DNA of 64,000 nt from Thiotrichales bacterium (lineage in GTDB: Bacteria; Pseudomonadota; Gammaproteobacteria; JAABTG01): the NCBI GenBank assembly GCA_011389995.1, contig JAABTG010000001.1, forward strand, positions 28,064 through 92,063. The letters are read 5' to 3'. The position numbers and the translations under genes are program-made. This document shows, one piece after another, positions 55,363-63,402 of the stretch (within the stretch, counting starts at the first letter, position 1; every line of letters starts with the position of its first letter). The notes below the pieces were generated by a model that was given only the letters and a program-made list of their open reading frames with translations, was not told the origin of the DNA and did no database searches.

Positions 55363-55928
55363 GCGCACTGCCGCCGGTGCTGCTCCACCCGTTCCTCCAG
55401 CCAGCCCCAGGCCGTGCGTTCGCGCACCCCCGCGGTCTTGTCCAGGGCATTACGCAGGTATTCCATCTCCCCCTCCACACGGGAACGGGGCAGCATGTCT
55501 AGTCGGCTCACCAGGATGGCCAGTTCCAGCACCGCGGCCTGGGCGCGGTTGAAGCCGCGGAAGGGGCCGTGGACGCCGTGATGGGCCACCCGGCAGTACA
55601 GGCGTGGGCGCACCTCGTCGTCCTCCACCCGCTCCACCACCAGCTCCTCGTGGGCCAGGGCCTCGGCGAGGCGTATGCCATCGATGTGCTTCGCCGCCGT
55701 CACCGGCCAGCCGTGGTGGCCCGTCAGACAGCCGGCGTAGACCCGCACGTCGTCCGTGAGGTTGATGACGGCGCGGCGCTCCCGCAGCAGGTTGTCCAGG
55801 GTGCCCGATGGCTTGAAGGGTGCGATGAGCACCTCGCCATCCCGGTCCCGCACGCCCATGGGGGCGATGTGGGGGCTGCCGTCGGCCCGGCGGCTGGTGA
55901 GAATGACTTCGCGTATGTACTCGCTCAT
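55359..55928 (-). CDS. DUF447 family protein of H4MPT/methanofuran clusters
   Basis: 189 residues. VILTSRRADGSPHIAPMGVRDRDGEVLIAPFKPSGTLDNL and AVINLTDDVRVYAGCLTG look like a split-barrel flavin-binding fold, followed by a helical C-terminal part (GFNRAQAAVLELAILVSRLDML). DUF447 proteins are found in methanogens and in methylotroph C1 clusters; the function is not established. GGAGG precedes the ATG. It lies 10 bases after fhcA and overlaps mfnB. Confidence 0.82.
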   Translation of the reverse strand: MSEYIREVILTSRRADGSPHIAPMGVRDRDGEVLIAPFKPSGTLDNLLRERRAVINLTDDVRVYAGCLTGHHGWPVTAAKHIDGIRLAEALAHEELVVERVEDDEVRPRLYCRVAHHGVHGPFRGFNRAQAAVLELAILVSRLDMLPRSRVEGEMEYLRNALDKTAGVRERTAWGWLEERVEQHRRQCA

Positions 55929-55938
55929 GAGGCCTCCA

Positions 55939-57573
55939 TCAGTGAACCACCAGCTCGCTGCCGATGGTCCGGGGCAGCCATTCCGGCAGCAGGGCGTAGT
56001 TTTCCATGCGCACCAGATGATAGCGGTGGAAGTAATCCCGCAGGGGATCGCCGATGCCGGGGTCGAAGGCGGGGGCCACCGCGTGGGTGCGTCCCTTCAC
56101 CACGTTCACTACCCGGCCGTCCTCCACCACCTTCTGCCCATTCTTGTACACCAGATGGGCGCGCCTGAACATGGCCGCCTTGTCCTCCTGCTCGGAGTAG
56201 ACCGCCACGTCCGCCACCGCCCCCGGGCCGAGATGGCCGCGGTCGGGCAGGCCCAGCAGGCGGGCGGGCGCGGCGCGGGTCATGACGGCGATATCGTCGA
56301 GGCTGTACTCCCGGTCCAGGTGGCGCAGCAGGGCGACATCCGCGGCACCGGCATGGATGCGCTCCAGCCAGGAGTTCCGGTAATCGCGATCCATGAGCAG
56401 GTGGAACAGCTCCGGATAGCGGGTGAAGGGGGCGCCGTTGGGGTGATCGGTGGTGAAGAACACCCGCCATGGGTCATCCACCAGAAGGAATATCTCCAGG
56501 CCGATGGCCCATTGCAGGGCATTGACGTAATTGTTCTCCCGGTATTTGAAGGGCACGATACCGCCGCCGCCGTCCTCGGCCTCCCACACCGCCCACTTGC
56601 GGGGGTTGGCGATACCGCGGGCGTCGAACTGGCGCAGGACGTCCCCCGAGATGGTGACGGTCTGGCCGAACAGCACCTGCCCCACGTCCACGGTGATATT
56701 GGGGTTGCGGTTGATGGCGTCGGTGAGGCGCGCCGCGCCGCTGGAGAAGTGGCGGCGGCCCTCGTCGCCATAGCCGTAGAACTGCACGTGGGCGAGATGC
56801 ATGGGCAAGCCCCCCGCCGCCTCGATGGTGGCCAGGGCGGTTTCCACGTTGCCCGCCACCCCGAGGTTGTTGCAGTGCACGTGCACCGGGTGGCCGACAC
56901 CCAGTTCCACCACCGCCCGCTGCAGGCTCTGCAGGATCTGACGGGAGGTCACCCCATACATGGGCACCACGTCGTCCAGACCGAAGCTGCGGGCGTTGTG
57001 CTTGAAGGCGGCGGCGCCGCCGGCGTTGATCACCTTGAGCCCCAGGCAGCGGGTGGCCCGCAGGGTCCAGGCCACGTAATCGTTGATGGTCTGCTGCTCG
57101 ACGCCCCCCCGCAACAGGCGCAGCATGAAGTCGTCGTTGCCGAGGATGGCGAGGCCGGCGGTATCGATGATGGGGATGGCGGCCAGTTCGGCGTGGGCCT
57201 GCACCGCGTTGAGGGGCAGCACTGCCGGCTCCACCACCGTGGTGAAACCCATCTCGGCGTAGCGGTAACCGGTATCGAAGGCCGACCACTTGGCCCCCGA
57301 GAAGGGATATTGGGGATAGCGGGCCTGTTCCGCCAGGTGCTCCTCGGGCATCAGCACCCGCGCGGTGTTGACGTTGCCGCCGGCGATGTGGCTGTGGATG
57401 TCGATAGCCCCGGCCATCACCACCTTGCCGGACACGTCCACCGTGTGGGCCCCGCCGGGCTCCGCAGGAGGGGCGATGATATGGCCATCGCGCATCCACA
57501 GGTCCCGCACCTCGCCCTTCACGCCGTGGGCCGGGTCGTAGATCCGCCCGCCCGTCAGCCGTACCGTCGTCAT
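55939..57573 (-). CDS. fhcA: Formyltransferase/hydrolase complex subunit A (formylmethanofuran dehydrogenase subunit A-like)
   Basis: 544 residues, an amidohydrolase-fold protein. The metal-binding HxH is His60/His62 in DIHSHIAGG, and the region LGLKVINAGGAAAF carries the probable carboxylated Lys. HVHCNNLG and DHPNGAPFTRYP are typical of FhcA/FwdA. In the Fhc complex it hydrolyses formyl-methanofuran to formate. It overlaps fhcB by ATGA (57570-57573), matching the B-A order known from methylotrophs. FhcD and FhcC do not follow here. Confidence 0.93.
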   Translation of the reverse strand: MTTVRLTGGRIYDPAHGVKGEVRDLWMRDGHIIAPPAEPGGAHTVDVSGKVVMAGAIDIHSHIAGGNVNTARVLMPEEHLAEQARYPQYPFSGAKWSAFDTGYRYAEMGFTTVVEPAVLPLNAVQAHAELAAIPIIDTAGLAILGNDDFMLRLLRGGVEQQTINDYVAWTLRATRCLGLKVINAGGAAAFKHNARSFGLDDVVPMYGVTSRQILQSLQRAVVELGVGHPVHVHCNNLGVAGNVETALATIEAAGGLPMHLAHVQFYGYGDEGRRHFSSGAARLTDAINRNPNITVDVGQVLFGQTVTISGDVLRQFDARGIANPRKWAVWEAEDGGGGIVPFKYRENNYVNALQWAIGLEIFLLVDDPWRVFFTTDHPNGAPFTRYPELFHLLMDRDYRNSWLERIHAGAADVALLRHLDREYSLDDIAVMTRAAPARLLGLPDRGHLGPGAVADVAVYSEQEDKAAMFRRAHLVYKNGQKVVEDGRVVNVVKGRTHAVAPAFDPGIGDPLRDYFHRYHLVRMENYALLPEWLPRTIGSELVVH

Positions 57574-58823
57574 GATTGCTCCTCCGTCGCCAGCCTGGCC
57601 GCCAGGCCTTCAAAGACCTCCGCACCCGCCGGCAACTCGCTGGCCATGAGGGCCCTGAGAGGCACCAGGGCCGGACCGTCGCCGCGGTGGACCACGCCGT
57701 GGCGATGGACGCCGGGCACGGCCAGGGGCACGAACAGTTCCGGGGCCTCCTCGAAGCGGCTGGCGGGATGGCCGAACACCAGGGTGGGCACCGGGGTTGC
57801 GGGCGGCGGCGCGGCATTGAGGGGACTCACCCACACCAGCAGGTCGGCCTCCCCCGAGGCCAGCAGGCGCCCGGTGGACCACCGGGCGGGGTCGTAATCG
57901 GGAACGCCGGCGTGGAAACTGGTGCCCACACCGAAGCCACTGTGCCAGGCGGCCACCTGATGGGCGGAGATATCGCCGTCGCCGCCCCCCAGGGGCAGCA
58001 GTGCGGCGCGCCCGGCTTCGTTGAGGGTGCGCACCAGCCCACCCAGGGCACGGATCACCAGGTCTGCCTGATCGCCCAGGGCACCGGGGGCGTAGACGAA
58101 GACCGGGAAGCGGGCGTTGGTGAGCCGCTGCACCAGGGCCTCGGTAGCCGCCTCGGGTTCACCGTCCAGCCCACGCCCCGCCAGCCGGGCCCGCAGGCGC
58201 TGGATGAAGTCATGGAGGGCCGCGGCGGGCACGGGCAGGTGTTCCAGCGCGGCGCCGGGGGCCTCTGCCGCCGGCTCGCCCAGCACCACGGCCTCCGGCA
58301 TGCCTTCCATATGCAGGCGTTGGGAGGGCTCCAGCAGACGCTCGACGAGACGCGGGAAGCGCTGGGTCACATCCCCCACCAGTATCCACAGATCGGCACG
58401 GTTGCGGGCGTCCCCGAGACTGGTGGTCATCAGGCCACCGCTCTGGAGGGCGGTGGCCGCCGCCGTCAGGCCGGCGCCATTGCGGTGGTCCACCACGCCG
58501 CCGGTGGCCTCGGCCAGCCGCACGGCGGCCTGAATGTCGAGCAGGTCGCCGGCCAGCCCGCCGAACAGGGGCAGGCGGGCCCCGCCCAGCAGGCCGGCCG
58601 CGTGGTCCAGGGCCTCTTCCAGGGTGCAGGATCGCCCGGCGATGGCCGGGGTCGCCGCCGCAGCCCCGAAGGCGAGGCTGAAGCCGGACTGGGCCTTGGG
58701 ACATCCGCCGGCCTCCATGCGGGGCTCGTCACTGCCCCCGCTGAGTGACAGATCGTCACAGCCCAGACCGCAGAATGGGCAGGGTATCGCACCGTCTTCG
58801 GTTGTCATGGCCTGTTGTGTCAT
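57570..58823 (-). CDS. fhcB: Formyltransferase/hydrolase complex subunit B (formylmethanofuran dehydrogenase subunit B-like)
   Basis: 417 residues. The N-terminus has a cysteine cluster Cys15-x2-Cys18-x3-Cys22 (CPFCGLGCDD) and Cys41, like the 4Fe-4S site of FmdB/FwdB. The segment VVDHRNGAGL stands where the archaeal enzyme carries the Mo/W-ligating Cys, so redox catalysis is probably lost, as known for bacterial Fhc. TSLGDARNRADLWILVGD is family-typical. An ATG five codons downstream is an alternative start. A sigma-54 promoter-like site is centred about 56 bases upstream. Confidence 0.9.
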   Translation of the reverse strand: MTQQAMTTEDGAIPCPFCGLGCDDLSLSGGSDEPRMEAGGCPKAQSGFSLAFGAAAATPAIAGRSCTLEEALDHAAGLLGGARLPLFGGLAGDLLDIQAAVRLAEATGGVVDHRNGAGLTAAATALQSGGLMTTSLGDARNRADLWILVGDVTQRFPRLVERLLEPSQRLHMEGMPEAVVLGEPAAEAPGAALEHLPVPAAALHDFIQRLRARLAGRGLDGEPEAATEALVQRLTNARFPVFVYAPGALGDQADLVIRALGGLVRTLNEAGRAALLPLGGGDGDISAHQVAAWHSGFGVGTSFHAGVPDYDPARWSTGRLLASGEADLLVWVSPLNAAPPPATPVPTLVFGHPASRFEEAPELFVPLAVPGVHRHGVVHRGDGPALVPLRALMASELPAGAEVFEGLAARLATEEQS

Positions 58824-58870
58824 GAGATGTCGGTTTCACCGCGGGGTTGATGGGTCATGCAACGGTGTAA

Positions 58871-58887
58871 AGCAATTCGCGGACCAA
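58871..58887 (-). promoter_or_regulatory. Candidate sigma-54 promoter of fhcB-fhcA-DUF447-mfnB
   Basis: On the minus strand TGGTCCGCGAATTGCT has GG (-24) and GC (-12) with exact sigma-54 spacing and TTGCT at -12. Against TGGCACRNNNNTTGCW it matches 10 of the 12 defined positions. Transcription would start near 58860, giving a 37-base leader before fhcB. A sigma-54 activator gene lies 2.3 kb upstream on the same strand. Confidence 0.6.
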
Positions 58888-58907
58888 CTGCCGCGGCCGT
58901 GTCGCAA

Positions 58908-58934
58908 CGCGTCAGGTCTTGTCCCCCTGACGCG
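58908..58934. repeat. 9-bp inverted repeat over the stop codon of the DHPS-like gene
   Basis: CGCGTCAGG (58908-58916) and CCTGACGCG (58926-58934) form a perfect stem with a 9-base loop that spans the stop codon at 58912-58914. It lies 22-48 bases upstream of the sigma-54-like promoter of fhcB. It could be a terminator of the upstream unit (no T-run) or an activator-binding site. Confidence 0.6.
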
Positions 58935-60315
58935 GGCGCCGGGTGGAGGCGGGAGCGGCGTATTCCGACCTGTCCTCGCGGGCCGGCGGCCTCACCGCAC
59001 AGCCCCACGACAGGGGCTGATCCTGGGTGTAGCGCTTGCCCAGTTGATGGGCGATCTGAGCGCGACCCAGTTCCACCCCCAGATAGAAGGCGTGGCCGTC
59101 GTCCCCGGCCACCTCCAGTGACGGGTAGAGGTCGAAGGGATCGATGGCGCTGTAAAAGCCATCGCGGTTGTAGACATGGATGCCCTCGGTGCTTACCTGG
59201 ATGCGGTAGCTGGGGTCGCGCACGGCCTCGGCCATCTCCCGCACCTCCGGCGCCGTGTAGGGAAATGGCCGGCGTTCGTGGAGCGGCGACAGGCCACCGT
59301 GGATGAGCTTGGGCAGGGCCCCTTCCTCGCGGGCCCGGAACATGAGGCGCCGCGCCAGATCCACCTCCCTCACCACGCTGCGGCAGTGGGGGCTCACCTG
59401 GGTGGTGAGGACGTGGCCGATACCCAACTCCGACACCACCCCCATGAGCAGGGCATTGATGCCCGTGGTATCGGCCTCCGTGAGCTCCGACAGGTTGCCG
59501 ATGCCCATCATGATCTCCGCCTCCGGCAGCAGGCCGCGCAGGGTGCGGTAGCGCATCAGGGCGTCGGTGAAGCCGAAGTGGATGGGGTCGAGGACCGGGT
59601 CGAGGATACAGTCCCGTCCCCGCGCGGCGAGGACCGCCGCGGCCTCCACCAGGGAATCGAGGTCGCCGTGGTCGGCGGGGATGACGACGGGAGTGGCCGC
59701 CACCTCATCGGCGATCCACAGGGTCTCCCGCGTCAGGCTGAGGAGAAAGTCGGCCCCCGCCCGCCCCCCTTCCAGCAGGTCCTGGGGGCGCAGGGAATCC
59801 ACGCTGACCCGATGGCCCGCCGCCTTGAGGGCCTTCACCGCGTCTCCCAGATGGGGGAAGGCCATGTCGGGCAGACAGCCGATGTCGATGACATCGGCGC
59901 CATCGTCGCGGTAGGCGGCGGCGCGCCGGAGGATGCCCTCCAGGGACAGGTGAGGGGCATCCACCAGTTCCGCGAACAGGGTTACCCGGTGACTGGACAG
60001 GTCCGGCTGGCCACCGTGGCGGCCGAAGAACTCGGGCAGATCCCGCAACTCCTCCGGTCCCCGCTCGAAGGGGACGCCGAAGCGTTCCGTCAGGGGAGCG
60101 AGCTCGCCCCGACAGCGGCCGGGAAGCATCACGCGCTGGGCGCCGCCGGTGTCCTTGAGACGACGCCCCACCATGTCGGCCGTCATCAGGCCGGCCACCT
60201 TGAGGCCCAGGGAGCGCACCTCCCAGGTGGTGTCGGGCAGATCCAGGCCCTCCAGGACGCGTCTCAGGCTCTGCTCGGCGAGGCTGCCGGTGAGAAAGAG
60301 GATATGTTCGGCCAT
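58912..60315 (-). CDS. Dihydropteroate-synthase-like protein of the methanopterin cluster
   Basis: 467 residues from the ATG at 60315; a GTG five codons upstream is possible. The N-terminal about 130 residues are a domain specific to this family (ILFLTGSLAEQSLRRVLE). The middle has the DHPS TIM-barrel logic: DDGADVIDIGCLPD, VSVDSLRPQDLLEGGRAGADFLLSL, ILDPVLDPIHFG and MGIGNLSELTEADTTG. Related proteins of methanogens and methylotrophs are thought to act in tetrahydromethanopterin assembly, in place of the folate reaction. The last 40 residues are Arg/Pro-rich and probably disordered. Confidence 0.82.
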   Translation of the reverse strand: MAEHILFLTGSLAEQSLRRVLEGLDLPDTTWEVRSLGLKVAGLMTADMVGRRLKDTGGAQRVMLPGRCRGELAPLTERFGVPFERGPEELRDLPEFFGRHGGQPDLSSHRVTLFAELVDAPHLSLEGILRRAAAYRDDGADVIDIGCLPDMAFPHLGDAVKALKAAGHRVSVDSLRPQDLLEGGRAGADFLLSLTRETLWIADEVAATPVVIPADHGDLDSLVEAAAVLAARGRDCILDPVLDPIHFGFTDALMRYRTLRGLLPEAEIMMGIGNLSELTEADTTGINALLMGVVSELGIGHVLTTQVSPHCRSVVREVDLARRLMFRAREEGALPKLIHGGLSPLHERRPFPYTAPEVREMAEAVRDPSYRIQVSTEGIHVYNRDGFYSAIDPFDLYPSLEVAGDDGHAFYLGVELGRAQIAHQLGKRYTQDQPLSWGCAVRPPAREDRSEYAAPASTRRPRQGDKT

Positions 60316-60433
60316 GTCATCAACGGGCACGGGGTGCCAAGGGGTTCTCCTCGAGGTCGATGTCGCAGTGTAGAGGAAAACGCCCGCCCTCTGGTGCGCC
60401 GGGCGCCGCGATGTCGCGAAGGGGGCGGCAACC

Positions 60434-60940
60434 TCAGCCGGCCCTCTTCAGTTCGCGGATACACACCCCCCATTGGTCGTCGGCCTCCTCCACCGCCACC
60501 TCGAGGGTATGCAGGTTGGCCAGGGCCTCGGCGGTGGCGAGTTCCTCCAACAGCCGGTTGGCCACATGGGCCGCCAGCATCTCCGCCGTGGTGTTGGGCA
60601 GGGGCAGGATGATGCAGCTGGCCGCCGGCAACGCGAAGCGCTTGTCATAGCTTTCCACGTGCACCATGTCGCCCTCCTCCCGCAGATGGACCTCCGGGCT
60701 GTCGCCCGCCAACAGCACGCCGTCGTGGAGTTCGCGGCAGATCCCCGCCGCCATGTGGGTGAGGCGCACGAAGTCGATGACGTAGGCATCGGGGGCATTG
60801 TCGCCCCGGGCCTCCAGCAGGACGTGGAAATTGTGGCCGTGGAGGTTCTCGCAGGTGCCGTCGAAGGTGATGAAATGGGCGGCATTGAAATGCAACTCGC
60901 CCGGGCTCACCCGGACGGCGAAACGTTCACCGATGATCAT
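60434..60940 (-). CDS. 6-pyruvoyl-tetrahydropterin synthase / QueD-like protein
   Basis: 168 residues. Zinc ligands His22 (AAHF), His34 and His36, and the catalytic Cys30 in CENLHGHN follow the CxxxHGH pattern. It is longer than QueD (about 120) because of an insertion around LLAGDSPEVHLREEGD. In this setting it probably makes a pterin intermediate of tetrahydromethanopterin; a QueD role in queuosine cannot be excluded. AGGAA lies eight bases before the ATG, and a sigma-54 promoter-like site is about 45 bases upstream. The frame runs on into the upstream repeat but is not coding there. Confidence 0.83.
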   Translation of the reverse strand: MIIGERFAVRVSPGELHFNAAHFITFDGTCENLHGHNFHVLLEARGDNAPDAYVIDFVRLTHMAAGICRELHDGVLLAGDSPEVHLREEGDMVHVESYDKRFALPAASCIILPLPNTTAEMLAAHVANRLLEELATAEALANLHTLEVAVEEADDQWGVCIRELKRAG

Positions 60941-60980
60941 TGAGGGGGTTCCTGATGGGATGGTCACGGCTGGGGACGAG

Positions 60981-60995
60981 GCAAGAGCCGGGCCA
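60981..60995 (-). promoter_or_regulatory. Candidate sigma-54 promoter of the PTPS-like / DHPS-like unit
   Basis: On the minus strand TGGCCCGGCTCTTGC matches the -24/-12 consensus TGGCACRNNNNTTGC at 10 of 11 defined positions (only C for A at the fifth) with exact spacing. The predicted start near 60970 leaves a 30-base leader containing AGGAA before the ATG at 60940. It lies directly downstream of the sigma-54 activator gene and repeat copy 2. Confidence 0.68.
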
Positions 60996-61033
60996 GGCCC
61001 GCCCGCCGGGAGGAGAGTGGCCCGGCGACGCCG

Positions 61034-61156
61034 GCCTAACGGACATGGCGCGAGGCCACCCCGCAGGATGAAGGGTGCGCCATGTCCGTCCCTCACCCCG
61101 GCCCTCTCCCAGGGGAGAGGGAGTTCAAAGGTGTCGCTGCGCGACTTTCACATTAA
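61034..61156 (-). repeat. Hairpin-rich repeat, copy 2 (inverted relative to 53766-53889)
   Basis: Read on the minus strand it begins TTAATGTGAAAGTCGCGC at the stop codon of the sigma-54 activator gene and ends CCGTTAGGC, the same extent as copy 1. The three hairpins are kept: GTCGC/GCGAC, CCCTCTCCC/GGGAGAGGG and GGACATGGCGC/GCGCCATGTCC. Together the two copies enclose 7.1 kb with six C1 genes and part of the leader region. Confidence 0.9.
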
Positions 61157-63078
61157 CGCGGCGGACGTATCCCGAACCGTTTCATCTTGCGGTACAGGGT
61201 GTTGCGGCTGAGGCTCAGTTTTGAGGCAACCCGTGTCACGTTCCAGTGGGCCGCTTCCATCTCGCGGATGATGGCATCCCGTTCGGCGATGTCCAGGGGG
61301 CTGCTGGGCCGCCCGCCATCCCCGGGCTCGGGGCTCTCGCCGCCGAACATCTCATCGGGCAGGTCACCGAGGCCGATGACCCCATGATCCGACAGCCCCA
61401 CCAGGGTACGCAGCACGTTGCGCAGCTGGCGGATGTTACCCGGCCATTCGAATCCGTCCAGGAGCGCCAGGGCATCGTCATTCACTTGCACCCGTCCCGG
61501 GCCACCGGCCTCCTCCTCCAGCAGATGGTGGATGAGGGCCCGACGGTCCTCCCGTTCCCGCAGGGGCGGCATGACCAGGCTGATGCCGTGGAGCCGATAG
61601 AACAGGTCCTCCCGGAAGCTCCCTTCATCGACCCGGGCCTGGAGGTCCTGGTGGGTGGCGCTGATGAGCCTTATATCCACGTTTACGGGGGTCTCGCCCC
61701 CCAGGGGAATCACCTCCCGCTCCTCCAGCACCCGCAACAGCCGCGCCTGCAGCTGCAGGGGCATGTCGCCGATCTCGTCCAGGAACAGGGTCCCCCCGTG
61801 GGCCTGGACGATCTTGCCGCGGCTGCCCTCGCGGCTGGCCCCCGTGAAGGCGCCGGGCTGGTAACCGAAGAGTTCGCTTTCGATGAGGGTTTCGGGTATC
61901 GAGGCGCAATTCACCGCCACATAGGGCTTGTGGCGGCGGCTGCTGGCCTGGTGGGCGGCCTTGGCGAACATATCCTTGCCGGTACCGGTCTCCCCGAGGA
62001 TGAGCAGGGGGATGTCCCGCTCCAGAAGCTTGGAGGCCCGGTGGATGTTGCGGCGCATGCGGGCGTCGCCGAATTCGAGTCGCTCCAGGGGTGACGACGA
62101 CGGGGTCGAACGGGTGACCACGGGCTGGGTGTGCACGGTACGCCCCGCCTCATCCATGGGGGTCTGGAAGGTACCGTAGAAACGCCTGCGGTGACGGGTC
62201 TCGTGCAGGGTCTGGGGATGGCCACCGGTGGTGCGGGCCTGGTTCAGGGCCTCGTCCAGGTGGACGTTGAACAGGTCCTCCAGGGTGCGCCCGCGCACGG
62301 CATCCAGGTCGTCCAGGTCCAGCTGGAACAGGGCGCTGCGGTTGGCGGCCTTGATCTCCCCCGAGGGCGAGAAGGCGATGACCCCCTCCCCCAGGGTACT
62401 GACGAATTCCGGGCGACTGTGGAAACGCAGCAGGAACTGGTCCCGCATCTCGCATACGAACAGCCGGTTTTCGATGAGCTGGGCCGACATGTTCACCAGC
62501 ACCACGGTGTGCTGCTGGGCCATGCGTGACTCACTGGAGGCATCCAGCACCCCCGCCACGCGTCCGGCGGGGTCGAATATGGGGGCGGCGGAGCAGGTCA
62601 GCCCGGTGTTCTTGGTGAGGAAGTGCTCGTTGCGGTGGATCACCAGGGGGCGTTTTTCCACCAGGCAGGTGCCCATGCCGTTGGTGCCCTGGATCTCCTC
62701 CGACCATATGGCCCCGGGATTCAGGCCGGTGCTGGCGGCGGCGGTGGTGAACAGCGGGTCGCCGACATAGTTGAGGACCACGCCCTCGTCGTCGGTGAGC
62801 AGGATGGAACAGCCGGAACCGGAGATCTGCTGGAACAGATTGGTCATCTCCAGCTTGGCAATCTTGGTCAGGTTGCAGTACTTCTCCCGGCGCAACTCGA
62901 GGTCCGCCCGTTCCACGAAAGTGGCTTCGCGGCGGATCTCCGGATCCATCTCGAAGGCATCGATGCAGCGCCGCCAGGACTCCAGCACACAGGGTTCTAT
63001 GGAGCAGGACGTGGCCCCACCATTCACCGCCGTCAATACCAGGTCACCGTGACTCGCTTGTTGACTCGCCTCTTCCAT
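61153..63078 (-). CDS. Sigma-54-dependent transcriptional activator (AcoR-like, GAF-AAA-Fis)
   Basis: 641 residues. The N-terminal half holds a GAF-type sensor region (LTDDEGVVLNYVGD; GTNGMGTCLVEKRPLVIH; CSAAPIFDPAGRVAGVLDAS), then a PAS-like segment. The AAA+ module has Walker A GETGTGKD, the sigma-54 contact loop GAFTGA, Walker B GGTLFLDEIGD and an R-finger region. The last 30 residues are a Fis-type HTH (VASKLSLSRNTLYRKMKRFGI). AcoR relatives respond to alcohols or aldehydes. GGAGGAG lies three bases before the ATG. It is upstream of the C1 genes and likely activates them. Confidence 0.9.
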   Translation of the reverse strand: MEEASQQASHGDLVLTAVNGGATSCSIEPCVLESWRRCIDAFEMDPEIRREATFVERADLELRREKYCNLTKIAKLEMTNLFQQISGSGCSILLTDDEGVVLNYVGDPLFTTAAASTGLNPGAIWSEEIQGTNGMGTCLVEKRPLVIHRNEHFLTKNTGLTCSAAPIFDPAGRVAGVLDASSESRMAQQHTVVLVNMSAQLIENRLFVCEMRDQFLLRFHSRPEFVSTLGEGVIAFSPSGEIKAANRSALFQLDLDDLDAVRGRTLEDLFNVHLDEALNQARTTGGHPQTLHETRHRRRFYGTFQTPMDEAGRTVHTQPVVTRSTPSSSPLERLEFGDARMRRNIHRASKLLERDIPLLILGETGTGKDMFAKAAHQASSRRHKPYVAVNCASIPETLIESELFGYQPGAFTGASREGSRGKIVQAHGGTLFLDEIGDMPLQLQARLLRVLEEREVIPLGGETPVNVDIRLISATHQDLQARVDEGSFREDLFYRLHGISLVMPPLREREDRRALIHHLLEEEAGGPGRVQVNDDALALLDGFEWPGNIRQLRNVLRTLVGLSDHGVIGLGDLPDEMFGGESPEPGDGGRPSSPLDIAERDAIIREMEAAHWNVTRVASKLSLSRNTLYRKMKRFGIRPPR

Positions 63079-63145
63079 TCACTCCTCCAGCCCCCGTTCC
63101 ATGATGAATATGACCATGGATAGCGGCCAGTTAGCTACCACAATA

Positions 63146-63174
63146 AACATAAGTAAATACGTAAAACTACTCAA
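63146..63174 (-). promoter_or_regulatory. Candidate sigma-70 promoter of the sigma-54 activator gene
   Basis: On the minus strand TTGAGT (63174-63169) and TATGTT (63151-63146) are 17 bases apart in the most AT-rich stretch of the area. Each matches four of six consensus positions. The start would be near 63139, about 60 bases before the gene. Confidence 0.45.
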
Positions 63175-63402
63175 CGTTTTCCCTCGACAGCCCCCGGAGG
63201 GGCTTCAAGGGAAGCCCAGATTGATTAAGAGTGCCTGCCGCGGGGCCCGCGGGCGAACCGGTCTCGCCCGCGGCGCAGGACAGGCCCGCGTGGTGAGGGC
63301 CGCCGCATCAATCGTGTAATCGATGGATATGGGTGCGCCGGGTCCGGGGCATGTGGCGGACCAAGGGAGGCATCTTTCCTAGTCGGATTATATCAACCTT
63401 TC
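63175..63402 (-). terminator. Hairpin group between the AAK-family gene and the activator gene
   Basis: Two perfect stems are present: GGGCTTC/GAAGCCC with an AAGG loop (63200-63217), and CCGCGGGCGA/TCGCCCGCGG with a seven-base loop (63247-63273). They lie downstream of the leftward amino-acid-kinase-family gene, whose stop is at 63405-63403. No long T-run follows, so termination would be weak or factor-dependent. The rest of the gap shows no gene. Confidence 0.4.

Noticed and set aside
60941..61096. N-terminal extension of the PTPS-like gene
   Set aside because: The extension runs through a promoter-like site and repeat copy 2; the ATG at 60940 has a proper ribosome site and fits the family.
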